Source: Geminocystis sp. NIES-3708 (lineage in GTDB: Bacteria; Cyanobacteriota; Cyanobacteriia; Cyanobacteriales; Cyanobacteriaceae). From it: a stretch of 64,000 bases of DNA. The stretch covers positions 1,115,656 to 1,179,655 of the forward strand of contig NZ_AP014815.1 in the NCBI RefSeq assembly GCF_001548095.1, written 5' to 3'. Of the stretch, positions 1 to 9,281 are shown piece after piece. The notes below the pieces were generated by a model that made no database searches, was not told where the DNA came from, and saw nothing but the letters and a program-made list of their open reading frames with translations. The position numbers were made by a program, and so were the translations under genes. The first letter of the stretch is position 1, and each line of letters opens with the position of its first letter.

Positions 1-71
1 AATGTTAAGAAATATAGCAATATATGAATCTTTTTAAAAAAAAGTTATTTAGATTAAAAGAAAATGTTACG

Positions 72-113
72 TTGATTTTGATGAGAAAAAATTATATACA
101 TTATCAAAATCAA
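72..113. repeat. 11-bp perfect inverted repeat just upstream of a small ORF
   Basis: TTGATTTTGAT at 72-82 is mirrored exactly by ATCAAAATCAA at 103-113, with a 20-nt spacer. The right arm ends only 4 nt before the ATG at 118, so a hairpin in the RNA would cover the ribosome-binding region, or a dimeric regulator could bind the DNA. Function is inferred from position only. Confidence 0.4.
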
Positions 114-117
114 AATA

Positions 118-291
118 ATGAATAATAACCAACAAAAAGATTTAGTGAGTGCAGGTTTAACCGCTGCTATCGGTGCTGGAATTATTACTTCTTTTGCCGT
201 TAGTCAAGGACAACATCCTTTAGTTGCAACAGGAATTACAGTTTTTTCTGCACTTTTAGCCGTAATTATTCATCAAGCGGATTTAATTTAA
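118..291 (+). CDS. small hydrophobic membrane protein, 57 aa
   Basis: An ATG-initiated ORF of 57 codons ends at TAA 289-291. The polar N-terminus (MNNNQQKDLV) is followed by two hydrophobic stretches, about residues 11-28 and 36-52, rich in Ala, Gly, Ile and Val with small-residue spacing. This fits a two-helix membrane miniprotein. I recognise no family and infer no function. It sits 65 nt upstream of ureF on the same strand, but that spacing does not prove an operon. Confidence 0.5.
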   Translation: MNNNQQKDLVSAGLTAAIGAGIITSFAVSQGQHPLVATGITVFSALLAVIIHQADLI

Positions 292-355
292 AACATATTT
301 ACAAGTACAAGTTATTAATCAAAGATTATTGATAATTAACAATTTTTAGTATTTC

Positions 356-1036
356 ATGTCAGAAAAATTATTACTACTGTTACAACTGTGTAATTCCAGC
401 TTTCCTTTAGGAGCTTATAGTTACTCTGAAGGTTTAGAAACTTTAATAGAAGAAAAGCGAATAATTGATAATCAAAATTTAAATCAATGGTTAATTAATG
501 AGTTAAAATATGGCTCAATTAGAATAGAATTAGCTATCGTTATTCGTAGTTATAATTGTTATTTAAAAAAAGATTTAGAAGGTTTATTATATTGGAATGA
601 TTGGTTTAGTGCTAGTCGAGAAACCTCAGAATTAAGACAACAAAGTTGGCAAATGGGAAAAAGTTTTCTAAGATTAATGCTCTCTTTTGAGTCTGAAAAT
701 CAAGACTTATTTGATATTATTAATAGTTTTGATAGTCATTGTAATTATGCTATAGCTTTTGGTATTCTCACTGCCCATTGGGAAATAAAAATAGAAGATT
801 TATTATTAGGATATATTCATAATTGGATAAATAATTTAATAAATGTAGGAGTAAAATTAATCCCTTTAGGACAAACAGAAGGACAAAATTTATTATTAAA
901 TATTAAATATGAAATCTTAAAAAATGTTGATGCTATTTTATCTTTGAAAGATGAAGAATTATCTAGTTGTAGTTGGGGTTTATCTTTAGCAAGTATCAAA
1001 CATGAACAGCTATATAGTCGTTTATTCCGTAGTTAA
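356..1036 (+). CDS. ureF: urease accessory protein UreF
   Basis: UreF acts in the cytoplasm with UreD and UreG to load nickel into the urease active site, checking the GTPase step of UreG. The 226-residue length is normal for the family. The N-terminus contains the family signature LLQLCNSSFPLGAYSYSEGL (residues 7-26), and the C-terminal part has the conserved LIPLGQTEGQ segment (about 167-176). No urease structural genes or other ure genes are adjacent, so the accessory gene is solitary here, as is common in cyanobacteria. The lipoprotein gene downstream is probably a separate function. Confidence 0.93.
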   Translation: MSEKLLLLLQLCNSSFPLGAYSYSEGLETLIEEKRIIDNQNLNQWLINELKYGSIRIELAIVIRSYNCYLKKDLEGLLYWNDWFSASRETSELRQQSWQMGKSFLRLMLSFESENQDLFDIINSFDSHCNYAIAFGILTAHWEIKIEDLLLGYIHNWINNLINVGVKLIPLGQTEGQNLLLNIKYEILKNVDAILSLKDEELSSCSWGLSLASIKHEQLYSRLFRS

Positions 1037-1093
1037 AGAAATTTGTTATATAATATTAAGTTAATAAATAAATTGGTTGTGAGCATAAAATCG

Positions 1094-1558
1094 ATGAAGA
1101 TTATTGTTTCAATGTTATTAATTATTAGTACCTTAATAGTAGGATGCGATCGACAAACCTTGGATGGTTTAAACTTAAAAATCAATGCGGAAGTAAATTC
1201 TGAATATGATAAAGATAAAAATCTTTCGGAAGAAGAGAATCAAACACAAGTAACAGAAAAAGAAGAAATATCTTCAGAAGAAAAAACATCAACATCAGAA
1301 TCTGACAAAGAATTAACTACAGAAATTGTTAATAATAAACAAGAAAAAGAAGAAGAAAAAATAACAGAAAATGACCCTGATCAACCCATGGCATTTAAAG
1401 AAATTAATGAATGTTCAAAGGCAGGAATTACCTCTAAAACCAACGAAATTTTTTATGCCGATAATCCTCAAGTAAAATCCATTGATTCTAAAAATGAAAA
1501 ACAAGTTAAAGCATGGAAAAAAATCTATAATGAAGTAGAAAAAAATTGTAATAATTAA
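1094..1558 (+). CDS. putative lipoprotein with a highly charged low-complexity region
   Basis: The ORF is open from 1043, but the internal ATG at 1094 gives a textbook lipoprotein signal: MKIIVSMLLIISTLIVGC, with a lipobox ending in Cys. The mature protein has about 75 residues dominated by Glu, Lys, Ser and Thr, then a short C-terminal domain (roughly residues 100-154) with two Cys (NECSKAG and EKNCNN) that could form a disulfide. Only 9 nt separate it from the ABC ATPase gene downstream, so the two are probably co-transcribed. The family is not recognised; an envelope role is inferred. Confidence 0.6.
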   Translation: MKIIVSMLLIISTLIVGCDRQTLDGLNLKINAEVNSEYDKDKNLSEEENQTQVTEKEEISSEEKTSTSESDKELTTEIVNNKQEKEEEKITENDPDQPMAFKEINECSKAGITSKTNEIFYADNPQVKSIDSKNEKQVKAWKKIYNEVEKNCNN

Positions 1559-1567
1559 GGCTTTCTT

Positions 1568-2341
1568 ATGAATCTATCTGAACCCATAATAGAGTTAAAG
1601 GAAGTCTCTAAATCTTTTGGCAATAAAATCATTTTAGATAAAGCCAATTTAAAAATTTATGAAGGTGATGCTTTAGTAATTATTGGACCTAGTGGCACGG
1701 GTAAATCAACAATATTAAGAATAATAGCAGGTTTAACAGAGCCAGACGAAGGAGAAATATATATTAAAGGAAAAAAAAGAGTCGGATTTATTGAAGATCA
1801 TCAAGACTCAATGATAATTAGTATGGTATTTCAACAAGCTGCCTTATTTGATTCTTTGAGCGTTAGGGAAAATATCGGCTTTTCCTTATATCAACATTCT
1901 GGATTGTCTCACGATAAAATCAAAGATATTGTCAATAATGCGTTAGACATGGTTGGTTTACCCCTAGAAACCGCAAATCTTTTTCCCGCAGAATTATCGG
2001 GAGGAATGCGTAAAAGAGTCAGCTTTGCAAGGGCAATGATTTTTAATCCTAATAAACCAGAAGAAAGACCTGAAGTAATTCTGTATGATGAACCAACTGC
2101 GGGTCTTGATCCGATCGCTTCAACTATGGTAGAGGATTTGGTTCGCCATTTGCAAATTACTTGTAATGCTTACCTTATGGTAACACATCAAAATAGTACT
2201 ATTCGTCGTACTGGCGATCGCTTAGTTTTTCTTTATGACGGGCAATTTCAGTGGGATGGTCATATTCAAGAAATTGATACGACAGATAATCCTCTAGTCA
2301 GACAATTTTTTAGTGCTAGTATTGAAGGACCGATAAAATAA
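1568..2341 (+). CDS. ABC transporter ATPase, MlaF-like (lipid/Mce transport)
   Basis: A 257-residue ABC ATPase: Walker A GPSGTGKST (about residues 39-47), Q-loop FQQAALFDSL, signature LSGGMRKRVSFARA, Walker B VILYDEPTAGLDP and the switch histidine in VTHQN. The FQQAALFDSLSVRENI and LSGGMRKRV forms are characteristic of the MlaF/Ttg2A group, which energises an MlaE-type permease with an Mce-domain lipid-binding protein. In cyanobacteria these partners are usually encoded elsewhere and none is present here. The upstream lipoprotein gene lies 9 nt away. The 3' end faces a MITE-like repeat and the convergent kinase gene. Confidence 0.85.
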   Translation: MNLSEPIIELKEVSKSFGNKIILDKANLKIYEGDALVIIGPSGTGKSTILRIIAGLTEPDEGEIYIKGKKRVGFIEDHQDSMIISMVFQQAALFDSLSVRENIGFSLYQHSGLSHDKIKDIVNNALDMVGLPLETANLFPAELSGGMRKRVSFARAMIFNPNKPEERPEVILYDEPTAGLDPIASTMVEDLVRHLQITCNAYLMVTHQNSTIRRTGDRLVFLYDGQFQWDGHIQEIDTTDNPLVRQFFSASIEGPIK

Positions 2342-2357
2342 ATAGTACATAAACTTC

Positions 2358-2564
2358 ATCTTAGTTAGATATAAATTTGTTTGCGAAGATAGAACAGGTG
2401 GACAGCCAGAGAGGTACAAAGAGGGATTGTATTTCTTGTGAATCAATAAAATTCTCTCAAAAGTGCATCGAATATTGACAAGTTTTTTTCCATTCTACTT
2501 GTCTACCTGTCTCGTCTTCACCATTTTTCTTCTGTCGAACTCAGGAGAACTCACGAACTGAGGT
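2358..2564 (-). mobile_element. MITE-like repeat, copy A
   Basis: This non-coding element of about 207 bp matches the copy at 8973-9166 when read on the minus strand. Shared blocks include CAGAAGAAAAATGGTGAAGAC-like, GACAGGT, and GATTCACAAGAAATA at its centre. The end at 2564 carries two tandem versions of the terminal GAGTTC motif. The opposite end near 2358 is degenerate (TTAGTTAGATATA against the consensus TGAGTTCGATATA). It fills the space between two convergent genes. Confidence 0.65.
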
Positions 2565-2590
2565 AAAATCGAGTGTTTTTACCATTGCCC

Positions 2591-5500
2591 CTAAATAATC
2601 GCCTCTCCTTTAATTAATTTTTGGGCGGCATTGAGCAATTCTTCCTCTAAATAAGGTTTAGTAAAATAGGCTTTTGCACCCAAATCGGCGGCAATTTTAC
2701 GATGTTTTTCTGCACCACGAGATGTTACCATCGCCACAGGTAATTTAGATAACTTTTCGTCCTGTTGCATTTTTGCTAGTAACTCTAAGCCATTCATTCT
2801 GGGCATTTCAATATCACACAATAAAAGATCACAGGGTAAACCATCTACGACTTTATCCCATGCGTCTTGCCCGTCTCTAGCTTGTTCTACTTGATACCCA
2901 GCTTTTTTAAAAGTCATAGATAACATTTCTCGTACTACAACAGAATCATCGATAATTAAAACCATCGGTGCTGACTTTGATTTTTTCTTAAGGTTAGAGT
3001 TATTTTGTTGTTGAGGAGGTGTGGTAGATTTATTTACTTTTATGGTCGGTTTTTTCGTACTACCGGGTAATAATACTTCCCCTTCTACCATTCTTTTTGC
3101 CGAATCAATTAGATCTTTTTCTACATAAGGTTTAATGAGATAAGCAGAAGCACCTAATTCTGCGGCAATTCGTTGATGTTTTTCTGCACCACGAGAAGAA
3201 AGAATAGCTACGGGTATATGAGCTAAACTGGCTTCTTCTTGCATATGTTGTAATAACTCTAATCCGTTCATTCTCGGCATTTCAATATCACAGAATACAA
3301 TATCACAAGGTAATCCTGATTGTAATTTTTGCCATGCTTCTTGTCCATCTCTAGCTTGTTCAACCCGATAATTAGATTTTTTGAAACTTATAGACAACAT
3401 TTCTCTTACCGTAATCGAGTCATCAACAATCAACACTAATGGTTGAGTTTTAACTGGTTCAGAAACTGTGCGATCGCCCTCAAATCGTCCGGGCATATCC
3501 ACATGAACTTTCGTACTTAAATTACCTTGAGCAATCTCAATCAACTCAATCACATCACCGATAGCCATAACGATTCCGTCACTACGCACGGTTGCTCCAG
3601 CTATACCTTTGGGCTTAGGTAAAGGACCAGAAATTTGTTTAATAACGATTTCTTCTTGTCCTAACACCTGATCTACTTGAATAGCTAATAAATTATTTCC
3701 CCCCCGTAAAATGATAATAGGGATAGTTTCCTCATCCTGATTATTGGTATAGATAATACTACGAGTAATTTGACGGTTATAATTCATCAAAGTACTTAAA
3801 GGACGAAATGGTAATAAAGTATTTTTCCAAAGAATACATTTTTGACCTTGGGCATTAATTTTAATTTCACTAGCAGAATAATCTTTAGTGTCTTCAATTC
3901 CATCAATAGGAAAAGCGATACGAGCATTATCATTCATACAACATAAAGCTTTACCAATACTCAAAGTTAAAGGTAAACGAATAGTGAAAGTTGTTCCTTG
4001 TCCGGGGGTTGAATCAACATTAACACTGCCTCTAATCTCGTTTAGTTTCGTTCTAACAATATCTAAACCAACCCCTCTTCCCGCATGACTATCAGCTTTT
4101 TCTTTCGTGGTAAAACCAGCATTGAATAAAAAATCGTAAGTTTCTTGATCTTTTAAATTTTTAGCTTGTTCGGGGGTAATTAATTTATTTTGAATAGCTT
4201 TGCGCTTAATTTTTTGAGGATCGATTCCTGCACCATCATCAGAAATAGAAATTACAGTTTGTGGTCCTTGCAAAAAAGCTCTAACGGTAATTGTACCGAT
4301 GGGAGACTTACCAATTTCTTCTCTTTCTTGAGGTAATTCAATTCCATGGGTGATACAGTTTTTGGTAATTTGTAAAAGAGGATCCCATAAATGTTCAAGG
4401 ATCATTTTATCAATTAAAACTTCTCGCCCTTCTATTTTTAGTTGTACTTGTTTATCATATCCTTGAGCAATTTTACGAATAGGCAGAGGAAGACGATCTG
4501 CATTTTGGGCAAAAGACACCATGCGAGACTTATTAATTTCTTCCTGTAACTGTGTGGTTACTTGTCGTAAATTTCTACCTAATTGATCAGTCTCATCCAC
4601 AAGGAATTGAATATCAGAAGTTGATTCTCTTACCCTGACGATTAATTCGAGAATGTCTTGAGCAAGTAAATGAAATCCCGTAAAGCGATCAAGTTCTAAT
4701 TCATCTAATTCTGGTAATTGAAATTGTTTATTCTCATTATTACTGACATTTTTAGGACTTTCACCATGAAAAGTCGATTCAGATCTATTTTCTGCTCTTG
4801 CCAATTGTGCTTTTACTGTCGCTTCATTTCTTTTGCGACTATCAATTAAAGCACCTTCCATAAGGCTTTTTTCATAAGTATCTTGCATTCTTGCTCCCAC
4901 ATCACTCAAATTCTGAACATGGGAAAGAAGATTATCTAAAAATTGTCTTAATTTCTCTTGATCTTCTTCTAAGCGATTACGACGAACTACCATTTCTCCC
5001 ACAAGGTTATTGAGGTTATCCAGTTGTTTTACTGGCACTCTCATACTTTGTTCAAAAGTTTTAGCTTGATTATTATTTAATCCTTTATTGACGGGAGGAG
5101 TCCATTTTTGAGGTTTTCTTTCAACTTTTCCTGCTTCAGCTAATAGTTGATCTAAATCACTTAACTCTGTATCCACAGAAGCTTGATTTTCAGGAACAAA
5201 AGTTTTAATTTTATGATTCAGGAATTGTGAATCTTGTATATCTTCAATGGTGTTAGATAAATTTTGCCAGTCAACTTCTTCTGAATGTTTATAAGAAGAA
5301 TTTACCAATCTTTCTAAATCGCTCTGATCTTCATAATAATTAATCACAGAATTATTGATAATAGATTCTAAATCTTCAAAAGAATCTTCTGTCCATGTAG
5401 CTAAACGATGTTGTAATAAGCTGCTTAAATCTTCAAACTCATCATAGAAAACCAAAGATATTAATTTTGATTTCACAGGCTGTAAAATTTGAAAAGTGTT

Positions 5501-6598
5501 AAAAGTTCCTGTACTAGGAAAATCATCTTCTATTTCTAAATCATCGAGATTTCGTAAAATATTTTTTAATTCTTCTTGAGGATCATCTATGATAACAGTA
5601 CTTCTAGCTACATCATCAAATAAATTATCTAAATCATCCACATCAAAGTTTTCTTGAATTACCGTGACTTTATAATCATCTTCAGAAGACTCTAGTGATT
5701 CATTATCATTAAATAAACTATCTAAATCATCAGAATCATTTTCATTATCCGTGGCAATATGCTCATCTTCGTCTAAAAGAAATTCCCAATCTTCTGATGA
5801 ATCCTGATTTTGATTATGACTTTCAAAAGTCTTATTTTTTTCATCAATTTTCCAAGCATCATCATTTTCTTGATTATTAAATAAATCCCTAACTTCTTCT
5901 GCTGTTTCAGGTTTACCGCTATGGGTAATGAGATCTTGTTCTGTTAAAAATACGGCACTAACTTCTTGACTTTGATTGGCAAAAGAATCGTCTTCTAACC
6001 ATTCATCCAATAAACCATCATCATCAGAAATATTTATTTCGCCGAAAATATCACTATCATCCTCAGAAGTTTCATTCGTGTTATTATCTTGCTCAAATTG
6101 TTCGGGAGTGGGGGGATTAAAATCGATTTGGGTTTCTCGCCATAAATCTCTTTCAATCGTATTCTTTTGTTGATAAGTATCATCTTGAGGTATTTGATCT
6201 CTCATATCAGCGAAAATGGTTTCTACATCCATTAATCTCGCCCTAGATTGTGGAGCTAAACTTCTTAATTCATCACTAACACAGATGGCATTAATTTCAT
6301 TTTTGACTAAATACTCTCCCGCATTTTTTATTTCTTTGATAATTAATTTGGTAGTAGATACATAATCATTCTCAGATTTGATGATAGCCGCTTTTGCCGT
6401 TTCCATGACTTCTACCCAACCAAAGAGATTTTGTTTTTTACCTTGGTTAGATAAATAATCACAATGGGATTTAATATTTTCCCGATTACGGTTACTATCC
6501 TCTTCTTTCAAAATCTTTAACATTTCTCCCAGACGTATTAGAGTCTGCTTATATAGTTTTTGGTTTTTGTTGGCTTGTTCGCTGGTAATCATAGACAT
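2591..6598 (-). CDS. CheA-like hybrid histidine kinase with CheW and two receiver domains
   Basis: A 1335-residue chemotaxis-type kinase of the cyanobacterial PilL/PixL class. In order: an alpha-helical N-terminus (1-140), a very acidic linker (about 145-340), a dimerisation segment (about 510-680), a CheA-type ATPase (N-box KNCITHG near 750, DDGAGIDP, GRGVGLDIV), a CheW-like domain (about 885-1030), then receivers near 1053-1175 (VLIVDDS, CDIEMPRMNG) and 1208-1330 (VLIIDDS). The two receivers are so alike that tandem duplication is likely. I find no canonical H-x-x-K-G phosphotransfer motif, so the phosphorylated His may sit on another protein, as in the split PilL-N/PilL-C pair. Role in motility or phototaxis is inferred; no che or pil genes are adjacent. 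Confidence 0.88.
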   Translation of the reverse strand: MSMITSEQANKNQKLYKQTLIRLGEMLKILKEEDSNRNRENIKSHCDYLSNQGKKQNLFGWVEVMETAKAAIIKSENDYVSTTKLIIKEIKNAGEYLVKNEINAICVSDELRSLAPQSRARLMDVETIFADMRDQIPQDDTYQQKNTIERDLWRETQIDFNPPTPEQFEQDNNTNETSEDDSDIFGEINISDDDGLLDEWLEDDSFANQSQEVSAVFLTEQDLITHSGKPETAEEVRDLFNNQENDDAWKIDEKNKTFESHNQNQDSSEDWEFLLDEDEHIATDNENDSDDLDSLFNDNESLESSEDDYKVTVIQENFDVDDLDNLFDDVARSTVIIDDPQEELKNILRNLDDLEIEDDFPSTGTFNTFQILQPVKSKLISLVFYDEFEDLSSLLQHRLATWTEDSFEDLESIINNSVINYYEDQSDLERLVNSSYKHSEEVDWQNLSNTIEDIQDSQFLNHKIKTFVPENQASVDTELSDLDQLLAEAGKVERKPQKWTPPVNKGLNNNQAKTFEQSMRVPVKQLDNLNNLVGEMVVRRNRLEEDQEKLRQFLDNLLSHVQNLSDVGARMQDTYEKSLMEGALIDSRKRNEATVKAQLARAENRSESTFHGESPKNVSNNENKQFQLPELDELELDRFTGFHLLAQDILELIVRVRESTSDIQFLVDETDQLGRNLRQVTTQLQEEINKSRMVSFAQNADRLPLPIRKIAQGYDKQVQLKIEGREVLIDKMILEHLWDPLLQITKNCITHGIELPQEREEIGKSPIGTITVRAFLQGPQTVISISDDGAGIDPQKIKRKAIQNKLITPEQAKNLKDQETYDFLFNAGFTTKEKADSHAGRGVGLDIVRTKLNEIRGSVNVDSTPGQGTTFTIRLPLTLSIGKALCCMNDNARIAFPIDGIEDTKDYSASEIKINAQGQKCILWKNTLLPFRPLSTLMNYNRQITRSIIYTNNQDEETIPIIILRGGNNLLAIQVDQVLGQEEIVIKQISGPLPKPKGIAGATVRSDGIVMAIGDVIELIEIAQGNLSTKVHVDMPGRFEGDRTVSEPVKTQPLVLIVDDSITVREMLSISFKKSNYRVEQARDGQEAWQKLQSGLPCDIVFCDIEMPRMNGLELLQHMQEEASLAHIPVAILSSRGAEKHQRIAAELGASAYLIKPYVEKDLIDSAKRMVEGEVLLPGSTKKPTIKVNKSTTPPQQQNNSNLKKKSKSAPMVLIIDDSVVVREMLSMTFKKAGYQVEQARDGQDAWDKVVDGLPCDLLLCDIEMPRMNGLELLAKMQQDEKLSKLPVAMVTSRGAEKHRKIAADLGAKAYFTKPYLEEELLNAAQKLIKGEAII

Positions 6599-6807
6599 TC
6601 TCTCAAGAAGTTTCGACTCTAAAGGATGGGATTAAATGTTAAACAGAAATTAAATATTGTTCGGGCTAAAATTTTTGATTAAATTGTGACTTTGATTTAG
6701 TAAAGTATCACTAATTTTCTCAAGTATAACTTAGATTTTGCTGTCCATTAAGTATTTTTGTTAAAGGTGCAAAATCTCAGAGGGTAGGCAATGAGTAATG
6801 GGGTAAT

Positions 6808-7014
6808 ACCTGAGTTCGACAGAAGAAAACTGATGGAGGCAAAACGGAGAGGAAGGGGGTGATTATTTTCAAAATGAGTCAACATCTGAATTAAATGAGA
6901 TAAATAATGATCGAAAATCAATTTTAATAATGTTTAAGTCGATTCTCTCCTAGTCTTCTAGTCCGCTAGTCTTAAGAGTCTCACTTTTACCGACAATTTT
7001 ATATCGAACTCAGG
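6808..7014. mobile_element. MITE-like repeat, copy B
   Basis: The element begins with ACCTGAGTTCGACAG and ends with TATCGAACTCAGGT, an almost perfect terminal inverted repeat. The internal 180 bp are AT-rich and non-coding and diverge from copies A and C except for the first ~35 bp (GAAGAAAA, GG.GGCAAAAC) and the last ~20 bp. GGTAGGCAAT occurs on both flanks (6783-6792 and 7013-7022). The rest of the 6599-7075 gap is plain AT-rich sequence that should hold the kinase promoter. Confidence 0.7.
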
Positions 7015-7075
7015 TAGGCAATAGCAATAACAATTTATCATCTCTTGATTAATCAATTCTAAAATATATTACATA

Positions 7076-7753
7076 TTATTTTTGTTGTAAAATAAATTCG
7101 GCGATCGTTAAATCAAGAGGAGTTGTTACCTTAAGATTGGTTTCTTCTCCCGTGACGATTTTTACAGAAAAGCCACATTTTTCTAATAATGCCGCATCAT
7201 CAGTAACTTCCCAACCTAAATTAAGTCCTTTTGCATGACATTCTTTTAATAATTTTACGTCAAAACCTTGAGGAGTTTGTGCTGCCCATAAATTTTCCCT
7301 TGGAGGAGTATCTGTAATCATCAGATCTGAGTTGACAACTTTTATGGTATCTTTAACGGGTATAGCCGCAATTAATCCTTGGCAATGTAATAAACTTTCA
7401 GCACAACGATCAAATAATTGAGGAGTAGCTAAACACCTTGCACCGTCATGTATTAAGACTTTTTCAGCTTCTTCAGGTAAGGCTTGTAAACCGTTATATA
7501 CTGATTCTTGTCTTGTATCTCCTCCTTTAATTAGTTGCACAGGTTTTGAGGGATTAACTTCGGCAATAATTTTTTCAAAGACAGGAAAATCATAGGGTTG
7601 TCCCATAATACCAATCCATTTTATACTTTTAGATTCATTAGCCGATTTTAATGTCCATGCTAATAAAGGTTTTTCCTGTAATTTTAATAATAGTTTATTT
7701 TGATTACTTCCCATTCTTTTGCCCATTCCCGCCGCTGGAATTAATAAATACAT
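7076..7753 (-). CDS. ispD: 2-C-methyl-D-erythritol 4-phosphate cytidylyltransferase
   Basis: IspD joins CTP to methylerythritol 4-phosphate in the non-mevalonate isoprenoid pathway that feeds carotenoids, phytol and quinones. The 225-residue length is typical. The N-terminal nucleotide-binding loop reads LLIPAAGMGKRMG, followed by the lysine-containing NKLLLKL. The family motifs HDGARCL (usually HDGARPL), IPVKDTIK and TPQGF are present in order, with WEVTDDA near 180. It is divergently placed from bioF with only 64 nt between the start codons, so both promoters share that short AT-rich gap. Confidence 0.95.
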   Translation of the reverse strand: MYLLIPAAGMGKRMGSNQNKLLLKLQEKPLLAWTLKSANESKSIKWIGIMGQPYDFPVFEKIIAEVNPSKPVQLIKGGDTRQESVYNGLQALPEEAEKVLIHDGARCLATPQLFDRCAESLLHCQGLIAAIPVKDTIKVVNSDLMITDTPPRENLWAAQTPQGFDVKLLKECHAKGLNLGWEVTDDAALLEKCGFSVKIVTGEETNLKVTTPLDLTIAEFILQQK

Positions 7754-7817
7754 ATTTTTAAATGATAGTTAGAAAATTGTTCATGATTTATTGTTAATTA
7801 TTAATTATTAATTATTT

Positions 7818-8978
7818 ATGTCTCTTACTGAATATCTATCAAAATCTTTGAATACCATAAAACGGGCTAATTGGTATCGTCAAGAAAAAACAATTACTGG
7901 TTTATCAGGTGCAGTGATTGAATTAGACGGAAAAAAATTAGTTAATTTTGCTAGTAATGATTATTTAGGATTAGCTTCTGATGAACGTTTAATCAATGCC
8001 GCCATAGAAGCCTTACAAAAATATGGAACAGGTAGCACAGGCTCAAGATTATTAAGTGGACACCGAAAATTACATGAAGATTTAGAAACAGCGATCGCAT
8101 CTTGGAAAGGTACGGAAAAAGCCTTAATATTTAGTTCAGGTTATAGTGCCAATATGGGAACAATTGCCGCTTTAATGAATCAAAAAGATTTAATTTTAGG
8201 GGATGAATATAATCATTCGAGCTTAAAAAATGGAGCAAAACTAAGTCAAAGTCAGGTAATTGAATATAGTCATAATAATTGTCAAGATTTAGAGGCAAAA
8301 TTACACAAAAATAGAAGTCATTATCGTCATTGTCTTATTATTAGCGATAGTGTGTTTAGTATGGATGGTGATTTATGCCCTTTACCCGAACTGGTGGCGA
8401 TCGCAAAAAAATATGATTGTTGGTTATTATTAGACGAAGCCCACGCCACAGGAGTTATAGGAAAAACAGGAGCAGGATGTTTAGAGCATTTTGATGTTAA
8501 AGGAGAAAATATCATTCAAATTGGCACATTAAGTAAAGCTATGGGCAGTTTAGGGGGTTATGTCACAGGAAGTGAGGTTTTAATTGATTTTTTGCGGAAT
8601 CGTTGCCCTACATGGATTTATACCACAGCGTTATCTCCTGCGGATACGGCAGCCGCCTTAAAAGCAGTGGAAATAATTCAAAGGGAATCTGAAAAACGAC
8701 AACAATTATGGCAAAATATAACATTACTTAAACAAAATCTTACTTCTTTGAATTTGAGCTTTTTTCCTTCAGAATCAGCGATTTTATGTTTAAAGTCAAA
8801 AACTGCTGAACAAGCCCTCATTTTAAGCCTAAAACTACAAGAAAATGGATTTTTTGCTCCTGCTATCAGACCGCCCACCGTACCGACTAGCCGTATTCGT
8901 TTTTCTGTGATGGCAACCCATAAACTAGAGCATTTCACACAATTAAATAAAGCGATCGCACGAATAGATAATACTTGA
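7818..8978 (+). CDS. bioF: 8-amino-7-oxononanoate synthase
   Basis: This PLP enzyme condenses pimeloyl thioester with alanine in biotin synthesis. The 386-residue protein has the fold-type-I features of the alpha-oxoamine synthase family: [10 protein letters not shown] near residue 43, the [13 protein letters not shown] segment, DEAHATGV, and the lysine-bearing [14 protein letters not shown] near 240. The last codon and the TGA stop (8976-8978) fall inside the terminal repeat of the adjacent MITE-like element, so the present C-terminus was probably set by that insertion. No other bio genes are nearby. Confidence 0.94.
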   Translation: MSLTEYLSKSLNTIKRANWYRQEKTITGLSGAVIELDGKKLVNFASNDYLGLASDERLINAAIEALQKYGTGSTGSRLLSGHRKLHEDLETAIASWKGTEKALIFSSGYSANMGTIAALMNQKDLILGDEYNHSSLKNGAKLSQSQVIEYSHNNCQDLEAKLHKNRSHYRHCLIISDSVFSMDGDLCPLPELVAIAKKYDCWLLLDEAHATGVIGKTGAGCLEHFDVKGENIIQIGTLSKAMGSLGGYVTGSEVLIDFLRNRCPTWIYTTALSPADTAAALKAVEIIQRESEKRQQLWQNITLLKQNLTSLNLSFFPSESAILCLKSKTAEQALILSLKLQENGFFAPAIRPPTVPTSRIRFSVMATHKLEHFTQLNKAIARIDNT

Positions 8979-9166
8979 GTTCACTTCAGTTCGATAGAAG
9001 AAAAATGGTGAAGACAAAACAGGTGGACAAGTGGACAAGGAGAAAAATTCTCAATATTTGCACATTTTTGCGATAATTTTATTCATTCACAAGAAATATC
9101 ATCCACCTGTCGCTCCTTCAACAACGAGAGTCAGTCATCACCGATAGTTTTATATCGAACTCAGGT
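8973..9166 (+). mobile_element. MITE-like repeat, copy C, overlapping the bioF stop codon
   Basis: It starts ACTTGAGTTC followed by a second TTCAGTTCGATAG, and ends TATATCGAACTCAGGT, so the terminal inverted repeat is preserved. The interior matches copy A (reverse strand), including GAAGAAAAATGGTGAAGAC, a GTGGACAAG-type block and ATTCACAAGAAATA. No ORF of note is present; an element of this size would need a transposase in trans. It occupies most of the 303-bp gap between bioF and hpsA. Confidence 0.7.
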
Positions 9167-9281
9167 AGATAATTAGGGAAAATTATTAGCAGAAGTTGGA
9201 CAGGAAGATAATTGCTTAGATTGATTTACAAAACTTAAATCAAAATAAACTTATTACTTATTACTTGGCTAACTTAGCCTT

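Noticed and set aside
6783-7022. GGTAGGCAAT on both sides of MITE copy B as a target-site duplication
   Set aside because: The left copy is 15 bp away from the element end, and similar TAGGCAATGG strings occur at 19114 and 20331, so it looks like a common intergenic repeat.
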